Under the pieces are notes generated by a model. The model was given only the letters and a program-made list of their open reading frames with translations. It was not told the origin of the DNA and ran no database searches. The position numbers and the translations under genes are program-made. From Maribacter antarcticus DSM 21422 (GTDB taxonomy: Bacteria; Bacteroidota; Bacteroidia; Flavobacteriales; Flavobacteriaceae), in contig NZ_KK211214.1 of assembly GCF_000621125.1 (NCBI RefSeq), positions 453,461 through 517,460 of the forward strand: DNA of 64,000 nucleotides, written 5' to 3'. Every line of letters begins with the position of its first letter. The stretch's first letter is position 1. Positions 18,222 to 26,413 of this stretch are shown here, in pieces.

Positions 18222-18617
18222 TGGAGCCGGAGGGAATCGAACCCTCGTCCAAACAAGCAACGTCAGTGCTTTCTACATGTTTAGTTTCCGATTAATTTTC
18301 GACGCAGGCCTGACCGGAAACGGCCCAACAAACGCTTAGCTTCTTAAGTTTTAGTGTTATTGCCAAAGCAAACAATAACCTTATGTTGACTTTTCTGGTG
18401 CTCCTAAGTGGGTCGCCATCAACAAGGGCTACCCAGGAACATCTCGCTTCCCTACCTGGTAGGGACGAGGCTAAATCCTACTGTAATTCGGATTAAGCGG
18501 CAAGAGCGTAATTGTTTTCGCCAATTAAAAGTGTGAAGTATGATATTAACGAGCTGTACCTCAGCGCTCGACATGCTTACATTGCCATTGGTCTCGCTGT
18601 CAAAACCAGTCGGCCCC
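18222..18617 (-). ncRNA. ssrA: tmRNA (transfer-messenger RNA)
   Basis: On the minus strand the 396-base gene starts with GGGGCCGACTGG at 18617 and ends with the tRNA-like TTCGATTCCCTCCGGCTCCA at 18222. The first seven bases pair with the CGGCTCC before the terminal A (one G-U), forming the acceptor stem. The tag reading frame at 18522-18493 reads GENNYALAA then TAA, the tag typical of Flavobacteriia. tmRNA rescues ribosomes stalled on broken messages and marks the product for proteolysis with the help of SmpB. A strong terminator follows. Confidence 0.96.
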
Positions 18618-18638
18618 ATTGTCATTTCCACGTAGGCG

Positions 18639-18667
18639 GAAATCTATTTTTCGATAGAACAACAATA
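18639..18667 (-). promoter_or_regulatory. Candidate ssrA promoter
   Basis: On the minus strand TAGATTTC (18646-18639) is one base from the Bacteroidota -7 consensus TAnnTTTG, and a TTG lies about 16-19 bases upstream. This would start transcription roughly 15-20 bases before the mature 5' end. It is a weak match. Confidence 0.3.
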
Positions 18668-18839
18668 TTTATCAAAGAACTATTTTAATTAAGGATTGCG
18701 AAGTTAATCAAAAGTTTGCTTACCCTTGCAAAACCTATTATATTTAGGCAAATAGCATGCCATTGTAACGTGGTCGTAACACTACTGAAACTATGGCAGT
18801 AAAAGCAGTAGCTACTAATTAGTAAACCCCTTATTGTAC

Positions 18840-20039
18840 ATGAAATTCGGTATCATCACAGAACGTAAAAATCCACCGGATAGGAGAGTGGTATTATCTC
18901 CGGAAGCTTGTAAAACGATTCTTAGGGAACATACCCACGCAGAGATCGTTATTGAGCCCTCTCTAATTCGTACGTTTTCGGACGATGCATACCGTACTCT
19001 TGGGCTTAATGTAGTATCAGAAATGGCCGACTGTGACGTACTTATAGGGGTAAAGGAAGTGCCGATTGAAAACTTGATTCCCAATAAAAAATATTTCTTC
19101 TTTTCTCATACCATTAAACAACAACCCTATAATAGTTCCTTATTAAAGGCTGTGCTTGATAAGAATATCGAGCTGTATGATCATGAGGTTATTACCAACG
19201 AGAAAGAACAACGTTTAGTTGCTTTTGGGAGGTATGCAGGTATCGTTGGTGCCTATAATGGCTTTAGAGCATATGGATTAAAATATGGAACTTTTGCATT
19301 GCCAAAAGCAGAAGCGTTGACCGATCAACAGGAATTGATTTTCGAGCTAAAAAAAATAAAACTGCCCAATATCAAAGTCCTACTTACAGGTAGGGGCAGG
19401 GTTGGCAATGGTTCTAGAGAAATGCTAGATGGTATGGGAATGCGCAGGGTAAATATTGGAGAATATTTGGAAGAAGATTTTAACGAGCCGGTCTACTGCC
19501 AGATTGATGCATCGGAATATAATAAACGCAAAGACAGGGTGCGTGGCAATAAGGCCGATTTTTTTGCGAATCCCGAAGAATATAAAAGTGATTTTTTCCG
19601 TTTTGCAAAGGTGACCGACTTTTATATCGCCGGTCATTTTTACGGACAAGGATCACCGTTTCTGTTTACCCGAGAAGATGCCAAACATCCAGAATTTAAG
19701 ATAAAAGTAGTGGCAGATGTTAGCTGCGATATTGATGGACCCGTAGCTACCACAATACGACCTTCTACTATAGCCGACCCAATTTATGGGTACGACCCAC
19801 AATTGGAGGAGGAAACCGATTTTACGAACCTTGATGCTGTCGCTGTTATGGCTGTGGATAATTTACCATGTGAACTACCCAGGGATGCCAGCGTAGGTTT
19901 TGGAGAAGCGTTTGTAAAAAACGTAATTCCTGCATTTTTTAATGGCGATAAAAACGGCGTTTTACATCGGGCTCGCATGACACAGCATGGGAAACTAACA
20001 ACACGTTATAAGCACTTAGAATCTTACGTTAATGGGTAA
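18840..20039 (+). CDS. NAD(P)-dependent dehydrogenase, alanine dehydrogenase/saccharopine dehydrogenase-like
   Basis: The protein has an N-terminal AlaDH/PNT-like domain (MKFGIITERKNPPDRRVVLSPE) and a central Rossmann-like region (VLLTGRGRVGNGSREML near residue 180), the arrangement of lysine-forming saccharopine dehydrogenase and alanine dehydrogenase. A DVSCDIDGPVATTIRPSTI segment near 295 also matches that group. It should be a cytoplasmic oxidoreductase on an amino acid; the precise substrate is not clear. I choose the ATG at 18840 rather than the TTG at 18834. The tmRNA gene lies on the other strand upstream. Confidence 0.82.
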   Translation: MKFGIITERKNPPDRRVVLSPEACKTILREHTHAEIVIEPSLIRTFSDDAYRTLGLNVVSEMADCDVLIGVKEVPIENLIPNKKYFFFSHTIKQQPYNSSLLKAVLDKNIELYDHEVITNEKEQRLVAFGRYAGIVGAYNGFRAYGLKYGTFALPKAEALTDQQELIFELKKIKLPNIKVLLTGRGRVGNGSREMLDGMGMRRVNIGEYLEEDFNEPVYCQIDASEYNKRKDRVRGNKADFFANPEEYKSDFFRFAKVTDFYIAGHFYGQGSPFLFTREDAKHPEFKIKVVADVSCDIDGPVATTIRPSTIADPIYGYDPQLEEETDFTNLDAVAVMAVDNLPCELPRDASVGFGEAFVKNVIPAFFNGDKNGVLHRARMTQHGKLTTRYKHLESYVNG

Positions 20040-20059
20040 GCTTTCTTAATAGGGTCTTT

Positions 20060-21172
20060 TTATTTCAAAGGTATCGCCCATGTAATTACGGGATGTTGTT
20101 TTGGTGCGTTATAAGCACCAAGTGCTTTTAATTTAAGATTTAGGACATCTAATTTCTTGAGGGTTTTTACATGTACTGTTTTTGTCTCTAAGCCTTTAAT
20201 GGTGAATATAGGAGAACTATCATAGAAGGTAAAGTCCATTATATTCTCGAATAGCAAATCACTACTAGAATTATTTTTTAATTCCAGTTTTACTATCGAA
20301 GTATTTTCTAGGTAGGTGGCCGTAATAACTTCTATACTCGCTTTTATTAACGGGTTTAGGAATTCTTCTTTGCCTACCAAAAGGTCGTTGTAAACAGCAA
20401 CCGTTCTTCCCGAAAATAATGCTTCTTGCATACGCTCTAGGTTTTTCTCTTTTGCAAATACTAAGGTTATAGGGCGGTGGTTTCCTTTTTCGGTATAGTC
20501 CCAGTCTATGAGTCCGTGAATATCACTTGTGCCCATTATGGTCAAATTCTGTTCTAAGGCCAAGGCTAATGACTCTTCGGCATAATCAAACGCATTAATA
20601 ACTTCTATTCCATGCAGTTCTCCATTCGTAATGCGTTCTTTTTGAAAATCGCTTAGGGTAGGATTCCCGTCAGGATTTTGCGCATACCAGGCAGGATGGT
20701 TCCAAAACACAAAGGCCCCTTGCTTTTTTGCTTCTTTAAAAGGGGTAAGTCCATCTTCTGCCATTAATTTGTTGGCATCTTTTATAAAAACGGCATTGTT
20801 GTGCCCAATTGGGGAGGAGCGTGTAATTTCCGACCCATGAACAATGAGAAGGTCATGATTCTTTGCTTCTTGCATGGCAATGGTATAGGAGCGATTGCGG
20901 TCTGGATGCGGAATGTCTGCCAAATGCGGTTGGTACTCTAAGTGTTCGGTTAAGGAAATGGCATCCAAATTTTCCCGAAGTGCTTCTTGCACACGGATAT
21001 TGGGCCATACGCTACCATCGGAAAAAACGGTGTGCATATGAAGGTCGGTTTTTAAGGTTTTATACCCTTCAATGTCTGGGTAGTGAAACGGTTGAGCACC
21101 AGTATGGGAGTGGTCTTGAGCGGAGGCAAAAAAAGTTCCTAAAAGGGCAAGCACTATAATATAGGGTTTCAT
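20060..21172 (-). CDS. Exported PHP-domain phosphodiesterase (Sb-PDE-like)
   Basis: The 370-residue protein has a signal peptide ending near FFASAQ (residue 19) and a PHP metal-dependent phosphoesterase domain: TDLHMHTVFSDGSVWP near residue 42, SLTEHLEYQPH near 74, HGSEITR near 113 and GTSDIHG near 215 supply the metal ligands. The pattern is that of the family called Sb-PDE. A C-terminal beta-rich region follows. It should hydrolyse phosphodiesters in the periplasm and may help in phosphate scavenging. No partner genes lie near by. Confidence 0.85.
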   Translation of the reverse strand: MKPYIIVLALLGTFFASAQDHSHTGAQPFHYPDIEGYKTLKTDLHMHTVFSDGSVWPNIRVQEALRENLDAISLTEHLEYQPHLADIPHPDRNRSYTIAMQEAKNHDLLIVHGSEITRSSPIGHNNAVFIKDANKLMAEDGLTPFKEAKKQGAFVFWNHPAWYAQNPDGNPTLSDFQKERITNGELHGIEVINAFDYAEESLALALEQNLTIMGTSDIHGLIDWDYTEKGNHRPITLVFAKEKNLERMQEALFSGRTVAVYNDLLVGKEEFLNPLIKASIEVITATYLENTSIVKLELKNNSSSDLLFENIMDFTFYDSSPIFTIKGLETKTVHVKTLKKLDVLNLKLKALGAYNAPKQHPVITWAIPLK

Positions 21173-21271
21173 GGGGTCAGGTTTTCTTCAAATATAACGG
21201 TTAGAAAGCTAAAAATTAATACCAAGAGTTTAAGAAATAGTAAATTGTAGTCACATCGTGTCAGAAAATAA

Positions 21272-21638
21272 ATGAATCCAGCTAAAAACTACATGCTAAA
21301 TCAACAGGAACCTTTTAGGAGTATACTATTGCATTTACAATCGGTAATTGAGCGGACAGTACCAGACGCCAGTTTAAAATATAAATGGAAGTTGCCTTGT
21401 TACTATGTAGCTGATAGTCCGTTTTGCTACTTAAACGTTCCTATAAAAAAAGCCTATATATCTTGGTTTTTGGCGGTCTGCCCACCTAACAAAACACGCC
21501 GATAAAATGACCATGGAGGGGCGTAATATGATTAAATCGCTACGGTATACTTCCCTAGAAGAAATAGACGAAACCGTACTCAAGGAAATTCTACTGGATG
21601 CCTTTTCCGTGAAGGATAAAAAGTTTTGGAAAACCTAA
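21272..21638 (+). pseudogene. DUF1801 family protein, frameshifted
   Basis: The first part (21272 on) reads MNPAKNYMLNQQEPFRSIL and continues to NVPIKKAYI; the remainder, in another frame, reads GFWRSAHLTKHADKMTMEGR and ends FSVKDKKFWKT at 21638. Both halves match DUF1801, small proteins of about 120 residues with unknown function. A run of seven A bases at 21445-21451 precedes the break; losing one A puts both parts in frame (NVPIKKPIYLGFWRSAHL). The last bases overlap the end of the convergent sulfatase gene. It may be a slippage mutation or an assembly error. Confidence 0.75.
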
Positions 21639-23236
21639 TCCTGTACATCGTTCTGATACTGCTGTATAAATAAACTATCAAGTGCCTTGGAATCGGAATA
21701 CGTTTCCCTTGTCTTCGTTAGTTTGATTTTCATCTCATCAACGATATCCTGATATTCTAGAGCGTCGTAAACATTGTTAGTTTCGGTAGGGTCTTTTTCA
21801 AGGTCGTAGAGTTCCCATTGATCCACATCGTAGTAAAAGTGCATCAGTTTATACTTTTTCGTGGCGATGCCATAATGTCTTTTTACGGTATGTTCTGCAG
21901 GATATTCATAATAGTGATAGTATACGGCGTCACGGGTCCATTTGTCCTTTTCCTTTTTAAAAAGTGGCAGCAAGCTTTCGCCTTGCATATCTTTTGGTGC
22001 TGCAACGCCTGCAGCTGCTAAAAATGTTTGAGCAAAATCTAAGTTCTGTACTAGTTCGTCTTCTGTAGTATTGGGGGTAATCACATTTGGCCACCGAATC
22101 AATAACGGTGTTTTGAACGATTCGTTGTACATAAAACGCTTATCGAACCAGCCGTGTTCCCCTAGGTAAAAGCCTTGATCGGAGGTATAGACAATCAGTG
22201 TATTTTGGCTTAAGTTTTCGACATCTAAATAATCCAATAACCGTCCTACATTTTCATCTACCGCTGCAATCGTTCCCAAATAATCTTGCATGTAGCGTTG
22301 AAACTTCCAAACCGTAAGGGAGGAGTCGTTCAATGCCGGATAGCGTTCCATAAAATCTATAGCTATTGGCTCATAAATGGAATCCCAAGCGGCTCTTTGT
22401 TCGGTGTTCATTCTGGCTACTCCGCCAGCACCTAGGCGCTCTGAAATTCTGAGTTCATCTAAAACAGCGCTAGGTACTTTAAGATCGTACTGCAATAACA
22501 TATCCTTTAGGATGCCCATTTCGGCAGTTTTTGCGGCATCGCCACGGGTTTGATACTTGTCGAACAAGGTTTCTGGAGGCGGATATTCGTTTTTAGTAAA
22601 TTCAGGATAATGGCGTGCTGCTGGTAACCAACTGCGATGTGGTGCTTTGTGCAGGTACATCAATAAAAAAGGTTTTGCGGTATCCCGTCGTTTTTCCATC
22701 CAATCCAAAGTAAGGTCGGTCGTAATATCTGTTACATAGCCCGTGATGGTCGTATCACCATCTTTAGTAACGAACCTCGGGTTATAATAATCACCCTGTC
22801 CTGGTAAAATCTTAAATTCATCAAAACCCTTGGGGTTGTTTCCAAAATGTAATTTTCCGAACATAGCGGTTTGGTATCCCGCTTTTTGTAGCAGCATCGG
22901 AAAGGTGACATTGGTAGTGTCAAATGGGCTTAGATTATCAATTTTTCCATTTATGTGGCTATGTTTTCCGGTAAGAATCACAGCTCTGGAAGGCGCACAA
23001 ATAGAATTAGTTACGGAGGCATTGGTAAATAACACGCCCTCTTTTGCTAAGCGGTCTATGTTGGGTGTTTGAATTAAAGTGGTATCGTACGCGCTAATGG
23101 CCTGGTAGGCGTGGTCGTCAGACATGATGAAGACAATATTAGGTCTTTTGGTTTTTTTCTTGGGTGTAGTTTCACCACAAGAGAAAAATAGCACTGTCAA
23201 AAAAAGAGATAAGTAAATTGAAAGTGACTTTTTCAT
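21635..23236 (-). CDS. Sulfatase (S1 family), lipoprotein
   Basis: The 533-residue protein has a lipobox (VLFFSC, C20), metal-binding MSDDH at residues 39-43, and the sulfatase signature CAPSR at 80-84, where C80 is the cysteine turned into formylglycine. A further signature GKLHFGNNPKGFDEF lies near 128. It should remove sulfate esters from a sugar or polysaccharide in the cell envelope. It needs an anaerobic or FGE-type maturation enzyme, which is not encoded in the window. No glycoside hydrolase or SusC/SusD pair is adjacent, so the substrate is unknown. kdsA lies directly upstream. Confidence 0.92.
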   Translation of the reverse strand: MKKSLSIYLSLFLTVLFFSCGETTPKKKTKRPNIVFIMSDDHAYQAISAYDTTLIQTPNIDRLAKEGVLFTNASVTNSICAPSRAVILTGKHSHINGKIDNLSPFDTTNVTFPMLLQKAGYQTAMFGKLHFGNNPKGFDEFKILPGQGDYYNPRFVTKDGDTTITGYVTDITTDLTLDWMEKRRDTAKPFLLMYLHKAPHRSWLPAARHYPEFTKNEYPPPETLFDKYQTRGDAAKTAEMGILKDMLLQYDLKVPSAVLDELRISERLGAGGVARMNTEQRAAWDSIYEPIAIDFMERYPALNDSSLTVWKFQRYMQDYLGTIAAVDENVGRLLDYLDVENLSQNTLIVYTSDQGFYLGEHGWFDKRFMYNESFKTPLLIRWPNVITPNTTEDELVQNLDFAQTFLAAAGVAAPKDMQGESLLPLFKKEKDKWTRDAVYYHYYEYPAEHTVKRHYGIATKKYKLMHFYYDVDQWELYDLEKDPTETNNVYDALEYQDIVDEMKIKLTKTRETYSDSKALDSLFIQQYQNDVQD

Positions 23237-23274
23237 TGTGTGGTTACGTTTATAAAAAGATATCTTATATATCC

Positions 23275-24093
23275 TTAAAGACTATTTATTGTGGTCTGTA
23301 TGGCGACTAAGTCGGTTAATAATTTTTCGAGTAAACTTAAATCTAACATATTTGCCCCATCACTTTTGGCATTCGCAGGGTCAAAATGGGTTTCTATAAA
23401 AAGTCCGTCAACGCCAGCCGCAATAGCTGCTCTTGCCATAGTGCCAATAAGTGCTGGTCTACCGCCAGTGACACCTGATGCCTGGTTGGGCTGTTGTAAG
23501 GAGTGGGTTACATCTAAAACGACAGGTGCATATTGCTTCATGGTAGGTATACCCCTAAAATCAACAATCATATCTTGATACCCGAACATGGTACCACGGT
23601 CTGTGATTATTGCTTGTTGGTTTCCGGTCTCGGTGATTTTAGTAACCGCATGTTTCATACTTTCGGGACTCATAAATTGCCCCTTTTTAATATTAACCGT
23701 TTTTCCGGTGTGCGCGGCGGCAATCAGCAAGTCGGTCTGGCGTGCTAAAAAAGCAGGAATTTGCAGCACATCTACATAGGCGGCAGCCATGGCAGCATCC
23801 TGTTCGGTATGAATATCCGTTACCGTCGGTACGTTAAAAGTTTCCGATACTTTCCGTAATATTTTTAATGCTTTTTCGTCACCAATACCTGTAAAGGAAT
23901 CTAATCTGCTCCGGTTGGCCTTTTTAAAACTTCCCTTGAAAATATAGGGGATGTTAAGTTTGTCTGTTATGGTTACAATGTGTTCTGCAATACGCAAGGC
24001 CATATCTTCTCCTTCTATGGCGCAAGGACCGGACAGTAGAAAGAAGTTATTAGAATCGGTGTGCTTAATTTGAGGTATAAGAGACAAGTTCAT
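23275..24093 (-). CDS. kdsA: 3-deoxy-8-phosphooctulonate synthase
   Basis: The 272-residue protein matches KdsA, which condenses phosphoenolpyruvate and arabinose 5-phosphate to KDO 8-phosphate for lipopolysaccharide. Visible are LLSGPCAIEGEDMAL near residue 19, YIFKGSFKKANRSR near 50, LQIPAFLARQTDL near 111, and the VLDVTHSLQQPNQASGVTGG loop near 190. The end GLFIETHFDPANAKSDGANM is also typical. The cysteine in GPCAIEG is retained. A TATCTTTG box lies 18 bases upstream of the ATG. The sulfatase gene follows after 38 bases. Confidence 0.96.
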   Translation of the reverse strand: MNLSLIPQIKHTDSNNFFLLSGPCAIEGEDMALRIAEHIVTITDKLNIPYIFKGSFKKANRSRLDSFTGIGDEKALKILRKVSETFNVPTVTDIHTEQDAAMAAAYVDVLQIPAFLARQTDLLIAAAHTGKTVNIKKGQFMSPESMKHAVTKITETGNQQAIITDRGTMFGYQDMIVDFRGIPTMKQYAPVVLDVTHSLQQPNQASGVTGGRPALIGTMARAAIAAGVDGLFIETHFDPANAKSDGANMLDLSLLEKLLTDLVAIQTTINSL

Positions 24094-24110
24094 ACTAAAA
24101 TAGTTTTTGT

Positions 24111-24118
24111 CAAAGATA
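24111..24118 (-). promoter_or_regulatory. kdsA promoter, -7 box
   Basis: TATCTTTG on the minus strand matches the Bacteroidota -7 consensus TAnnTTTG and lies 18 bases before the kdsA start codon. I see no good TTG at the -33 position, so this is a half-supported call. Confidence 0.42.
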
Positions 24119-24177
24119 CTATTTTAAGCTGCTTTCTGTTGTAAAGGAGTGCTATTGCAATAAACCCATATCTACAC

Positions 24178-24744
24178 ATGATACGACTACACAGCGTGTT
24201 TTTAATGACACTACTTTTGTTTGCTAGCTGTGCTATGGCACAGTTTGGTAAGAACTGTGAGCTGCGCCAATTTAAGGTAAACCTTATGCATCCAGGTCTG
24301 GAATATGAAATGGCACTAGGCGTCAATACCACTTTGGATATAAAAGCGGGGTTACAAATGGCTTTAGACCCACTATTATCAGAGGTGTACGAGGAGTTTG
24401 GATTTTTCCCCACAGTTGCCTTACAATATCGGTATTACTATAATTTTGAAACCCGCCAACGGAATAGAAAAGCCATTTATGGGAATTCTGCCAATTATAT
24501 AGCACCTGCTGTTGCCGCGTTTTTTCCAGATACGCGAACTATAAATAATGAAGTCGTAAAAGGCTCATTTGGTTATGCCGGACTCGTAACCGGACTACAA
24601 CGCAGTTATAATTCTGGATTTAATTTTTCGATAGATGCCGGAGCGGCTTATTACACCGGGCAATTTGAAGGCGCTATCTATCCTGTTGTAAACTTAAGTG
24701 TCGGCTGGATTTTTAGTGAGAAACGCTGGTGTGTAGGGCGATAA
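24178..24744 (+). CDS. Secreted protein, tandem family copy 1 (188 aa)
   Basis: The 188-residue protein has a signal peptide ending ASCAMAQ (about residue 21). The body has alternating hydrophobic/polar stretches with aromatic pairs (YRYYYNF, FSIDAGAAYYTG, SVGWIF), like a small outer-membrane beta-barrel. I do not recognise a named family. It resembles the product at 25158 and the decayed copy at 25791, sharing a GNSANYI motif, a YYNF-type strand and a final GW. The three copies face the same way, so this is a tandem duplication. Its role is unknown. Confidence 0.72.
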   Translation: MIRLHSVFLMTLLLFASCAMAQFGKNCELRQFKVNLMHPGLEYEMALGVNTTLDIKAGLQMALDPLLSEVYEEFGFFPTVALQYRYYYNFETRQRNRKAIYGNSANYIAPAVAAFFPDTRTINNEVVKGSFGYAGLVTGLQRSYNSGFNFSIDAGAAYYTGQFEGAIYPVVNLSVGWIFSEKRWCVGR

Positions 24745-25157
24745 TTTGTAGGAGGTAGTTGTTAGAGTGTAGACGGTAGTGGGTTGTATATTGTTAGCAG
24801 TAGCAGTAGCAGTTGGCAGATAAAAAAGATGAAGAGTAATCAGTGAAAAGTAATAAAATTGAACATCTTTGCGAGGAGGTACGACGCGGTAATCTGTTGA
24901 ATTGATGTTTGATGCCGCTCTTGTATTTGAACTTGACGCTTAAGCTTAAACTCAAAAATAAATTATCCCCCCCCCAGGAGGGGAGACTTTTTTGGTTTAT
25001 TCCTAGCGGAGACCAAGCATGAAACTTCAATTGTATTTGAGATTGACCCTTGAACTTGATACTTGAACTTGAAAACCTCTTCAATTCATAAAATTTCATT
25101 AAAACATAGGTTTCGGTATCAGTATCTGTTTAGCTTTAGCAACTTAAAGCAACTACC
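24745..25157. other. Low-complexity intergenic region
   Basis: A 413-base stretch between two tandem paralogs without a coding frame. It holds GTAGCA triplet-like repeats near 24798-24815, a run of nine C bases at 24967-24975, and two copies of a diverged repeat at 24921 and 25031. Confidence 0.6.
24921..25050 (+). repeat. Diverged direct repeat pair
   Basis: TTGTATTTGA plus ten more bases at 24921-24940 recurs at 25031-25050 with 17 of 20 bases equal; short CTTGAACTTGA-like units follow. Noncoding and probably a leftover of local duplication. Confidence 0.45.
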
Positions 25158-25733
25158 ATGTTAAAAAAACTATTCCTAGTCGTTCTATTTATGTATGGTT
25201 TCGGGTATCAACTTCACGCCCAACGTATTTCCGAAAAAGGAAAAGGTATTATTAACTTAGAACGGCATCAATTTACCTTTGGAACGGGATTTAGATACGA
25301 AATAGGGTTATTTAGAAACGTAAGTGGTTCTACTAGTTTTACACCAGGTGCGGCCTCCTATGAGGAAGGCTACACTTTTGGTATTGCCTGGAATACGAGA
25401 ATTAGGTACTACCATAATTTTCAAGAACGTTTGGATATCAATAAGAATGTGGTTGGTAACTCTGCTAATTATATAGGTCTTGCAAGAAGTGTCTTTTTTG
25501 GGGCATTACAAGTAACAAATAGTTTAAAGGATAATAATGATTTTAATCTTGAATTTTTTGGAGGGGTGTATGGCATTCAAAGAACCTACAGAAAAGGATT
25601 TAATTTTAATGCGGAACTAGGCTTTGGCTACTACCGAGGCGATGGTGTGGTCAACGGTTATGGCCCTTTATTTAGTTTTTCTCTTGGTTGGGTCCCTATG
25701 AAATCGAAATCTCGAACACCTACTTTTGATTGA
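25158..25733 (+). CDS. Secreted protein, tandem family copy 2 (191 aa)
   Basis: The 191-residue protein has a signal peptide ending QLHAQ (about residue 22) and the same layout as the gene at 24178: TRIRYYHNFQERLD, the VVGNSANYIGLARS motif near residue 102, then GVYGIQRTYRKGFNFNAELG and a final FSLGW near residue 179. The alternating aromatic strands suggest a small outer-membrane barrel or a beta-sandwich secreted protein. No family name is known to me. The decayed third copy starts 57 bases downstream. Confidence 0.72.
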   Translation: MLKKLFLVVLFMYGFGYQLHAQRISEKGKGIINLERHQFTFGTGFRYEIGLFRNVSGSTSFTPGAASYEEGYTFGIAWNTRIRYYHNFQERLDINKNVVGNSANYIGLARSVFFGALQVTNSLKDNNDFNLEFFGGVYGIQRTYRKGFNFNAELGFGYYRGDGVVNGYGPLFSFSLGWVPMKSKSRTPTFD

Positions 25734-25790
25734 TATATTTGGCCTAATTCCTGATGATATTTTCACAGGTAGTTAAAATAGTTACATCTT

Positions 25791-26323
25791 ATGAAACTCC
25801 CATTCGTTTTAATCGCTTGCCTTCTTTTTAAGCTGTGACCTTTCTGCGCAAGTAACCTAACAACTAGAGTACAAACTCTTTAAAATGAATTTAGTTCTTC
25901 TCGGTGTTAATTATGAACTTTGAGCCGGGATACGTTCCACGTTGAACTTTGAATTAAGACTGATTCCAGACTGGGATGGAGATTTTGAAATTTTCCTTTA
26001 CTTGGGAGCGGGTTATCGATATTTTACCAATGTAGGGCACAGAGTAAACAAGGGAAAGCACATTTCTGGTAATAGCGGAGATTATGTAGCCTTAATCAAT
26101 AGGTTGCTGGTAGCAGCTCCCTTATTGGGTAATTTTGAATATGATAGCTCTTTACTTTTATATAGGCGGTCTAGTTTATGGAATACAAAGGACTTACAAC
26201 GCTCGATTTTATTGGGGAGTTTCGTTTGGCCCTGCTTTTTTTACCGGGGATAATGACCCAGGAATAGGGATACTTTCCGATATCAAATTAGGCTGAGTAA
26301 TAGGTAAAAACAAAATGAAATAA
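25791..26323 (+). pseudogene. Secreted protein, tandem family copy 3, decayed
   Basis: The start MKLPFVLIACLLF is followed by several frame changes. Readable pieces are SCDLSAQV, then YKLFKMNLVLLGVNYEL, FELRLIPDWDGDFEIFLYLG, GYRYFTNVGHRVNKGKHIS with GNSGDYVALINRLLV, and in a third frame IGGLVYGIQRTYNARFYW then FGPAFFTGD. These align with copies 1 and 2 in the same order. The end reads IKLG, a TGA at 26294-26296 where the paralogs have TGG (tryptophan), then VIGKNKMK and a real stop at 26323. With at least two stops and more than two frameshifts it is clearly a pseudogene. The longest intact frame is 25942-26253. Confidence 0.8.
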
Positions 26324-26385
26324 CCCACTCAAAATCAGTTAGATAAAAATAACTTAAGATTATGCGAACGTGTAAAAAAATCAAG

Positions 26386-26393
26386 TATCTTTG
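26386..26393 (+). promoter_or_regulatory. typA promoter, -7 box
   Basis: TATCTTTG, a full match to TAnnTTTG, ends 20 bases before the typA start codon. The -33 element is not obvious. Confidence 0.45.
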
Positions 26394-26413
26394 CACGCTT
26401 AAAATAAACCCTA

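Noticed and set aside
18058..18252. 64-residue frame starting MDEGSIPSGSTD on the minus strand
   Set aside because: It overlaps the tmRNA 3' end; the GSIPSGSTD pattern is the usual false translation of this RNA.
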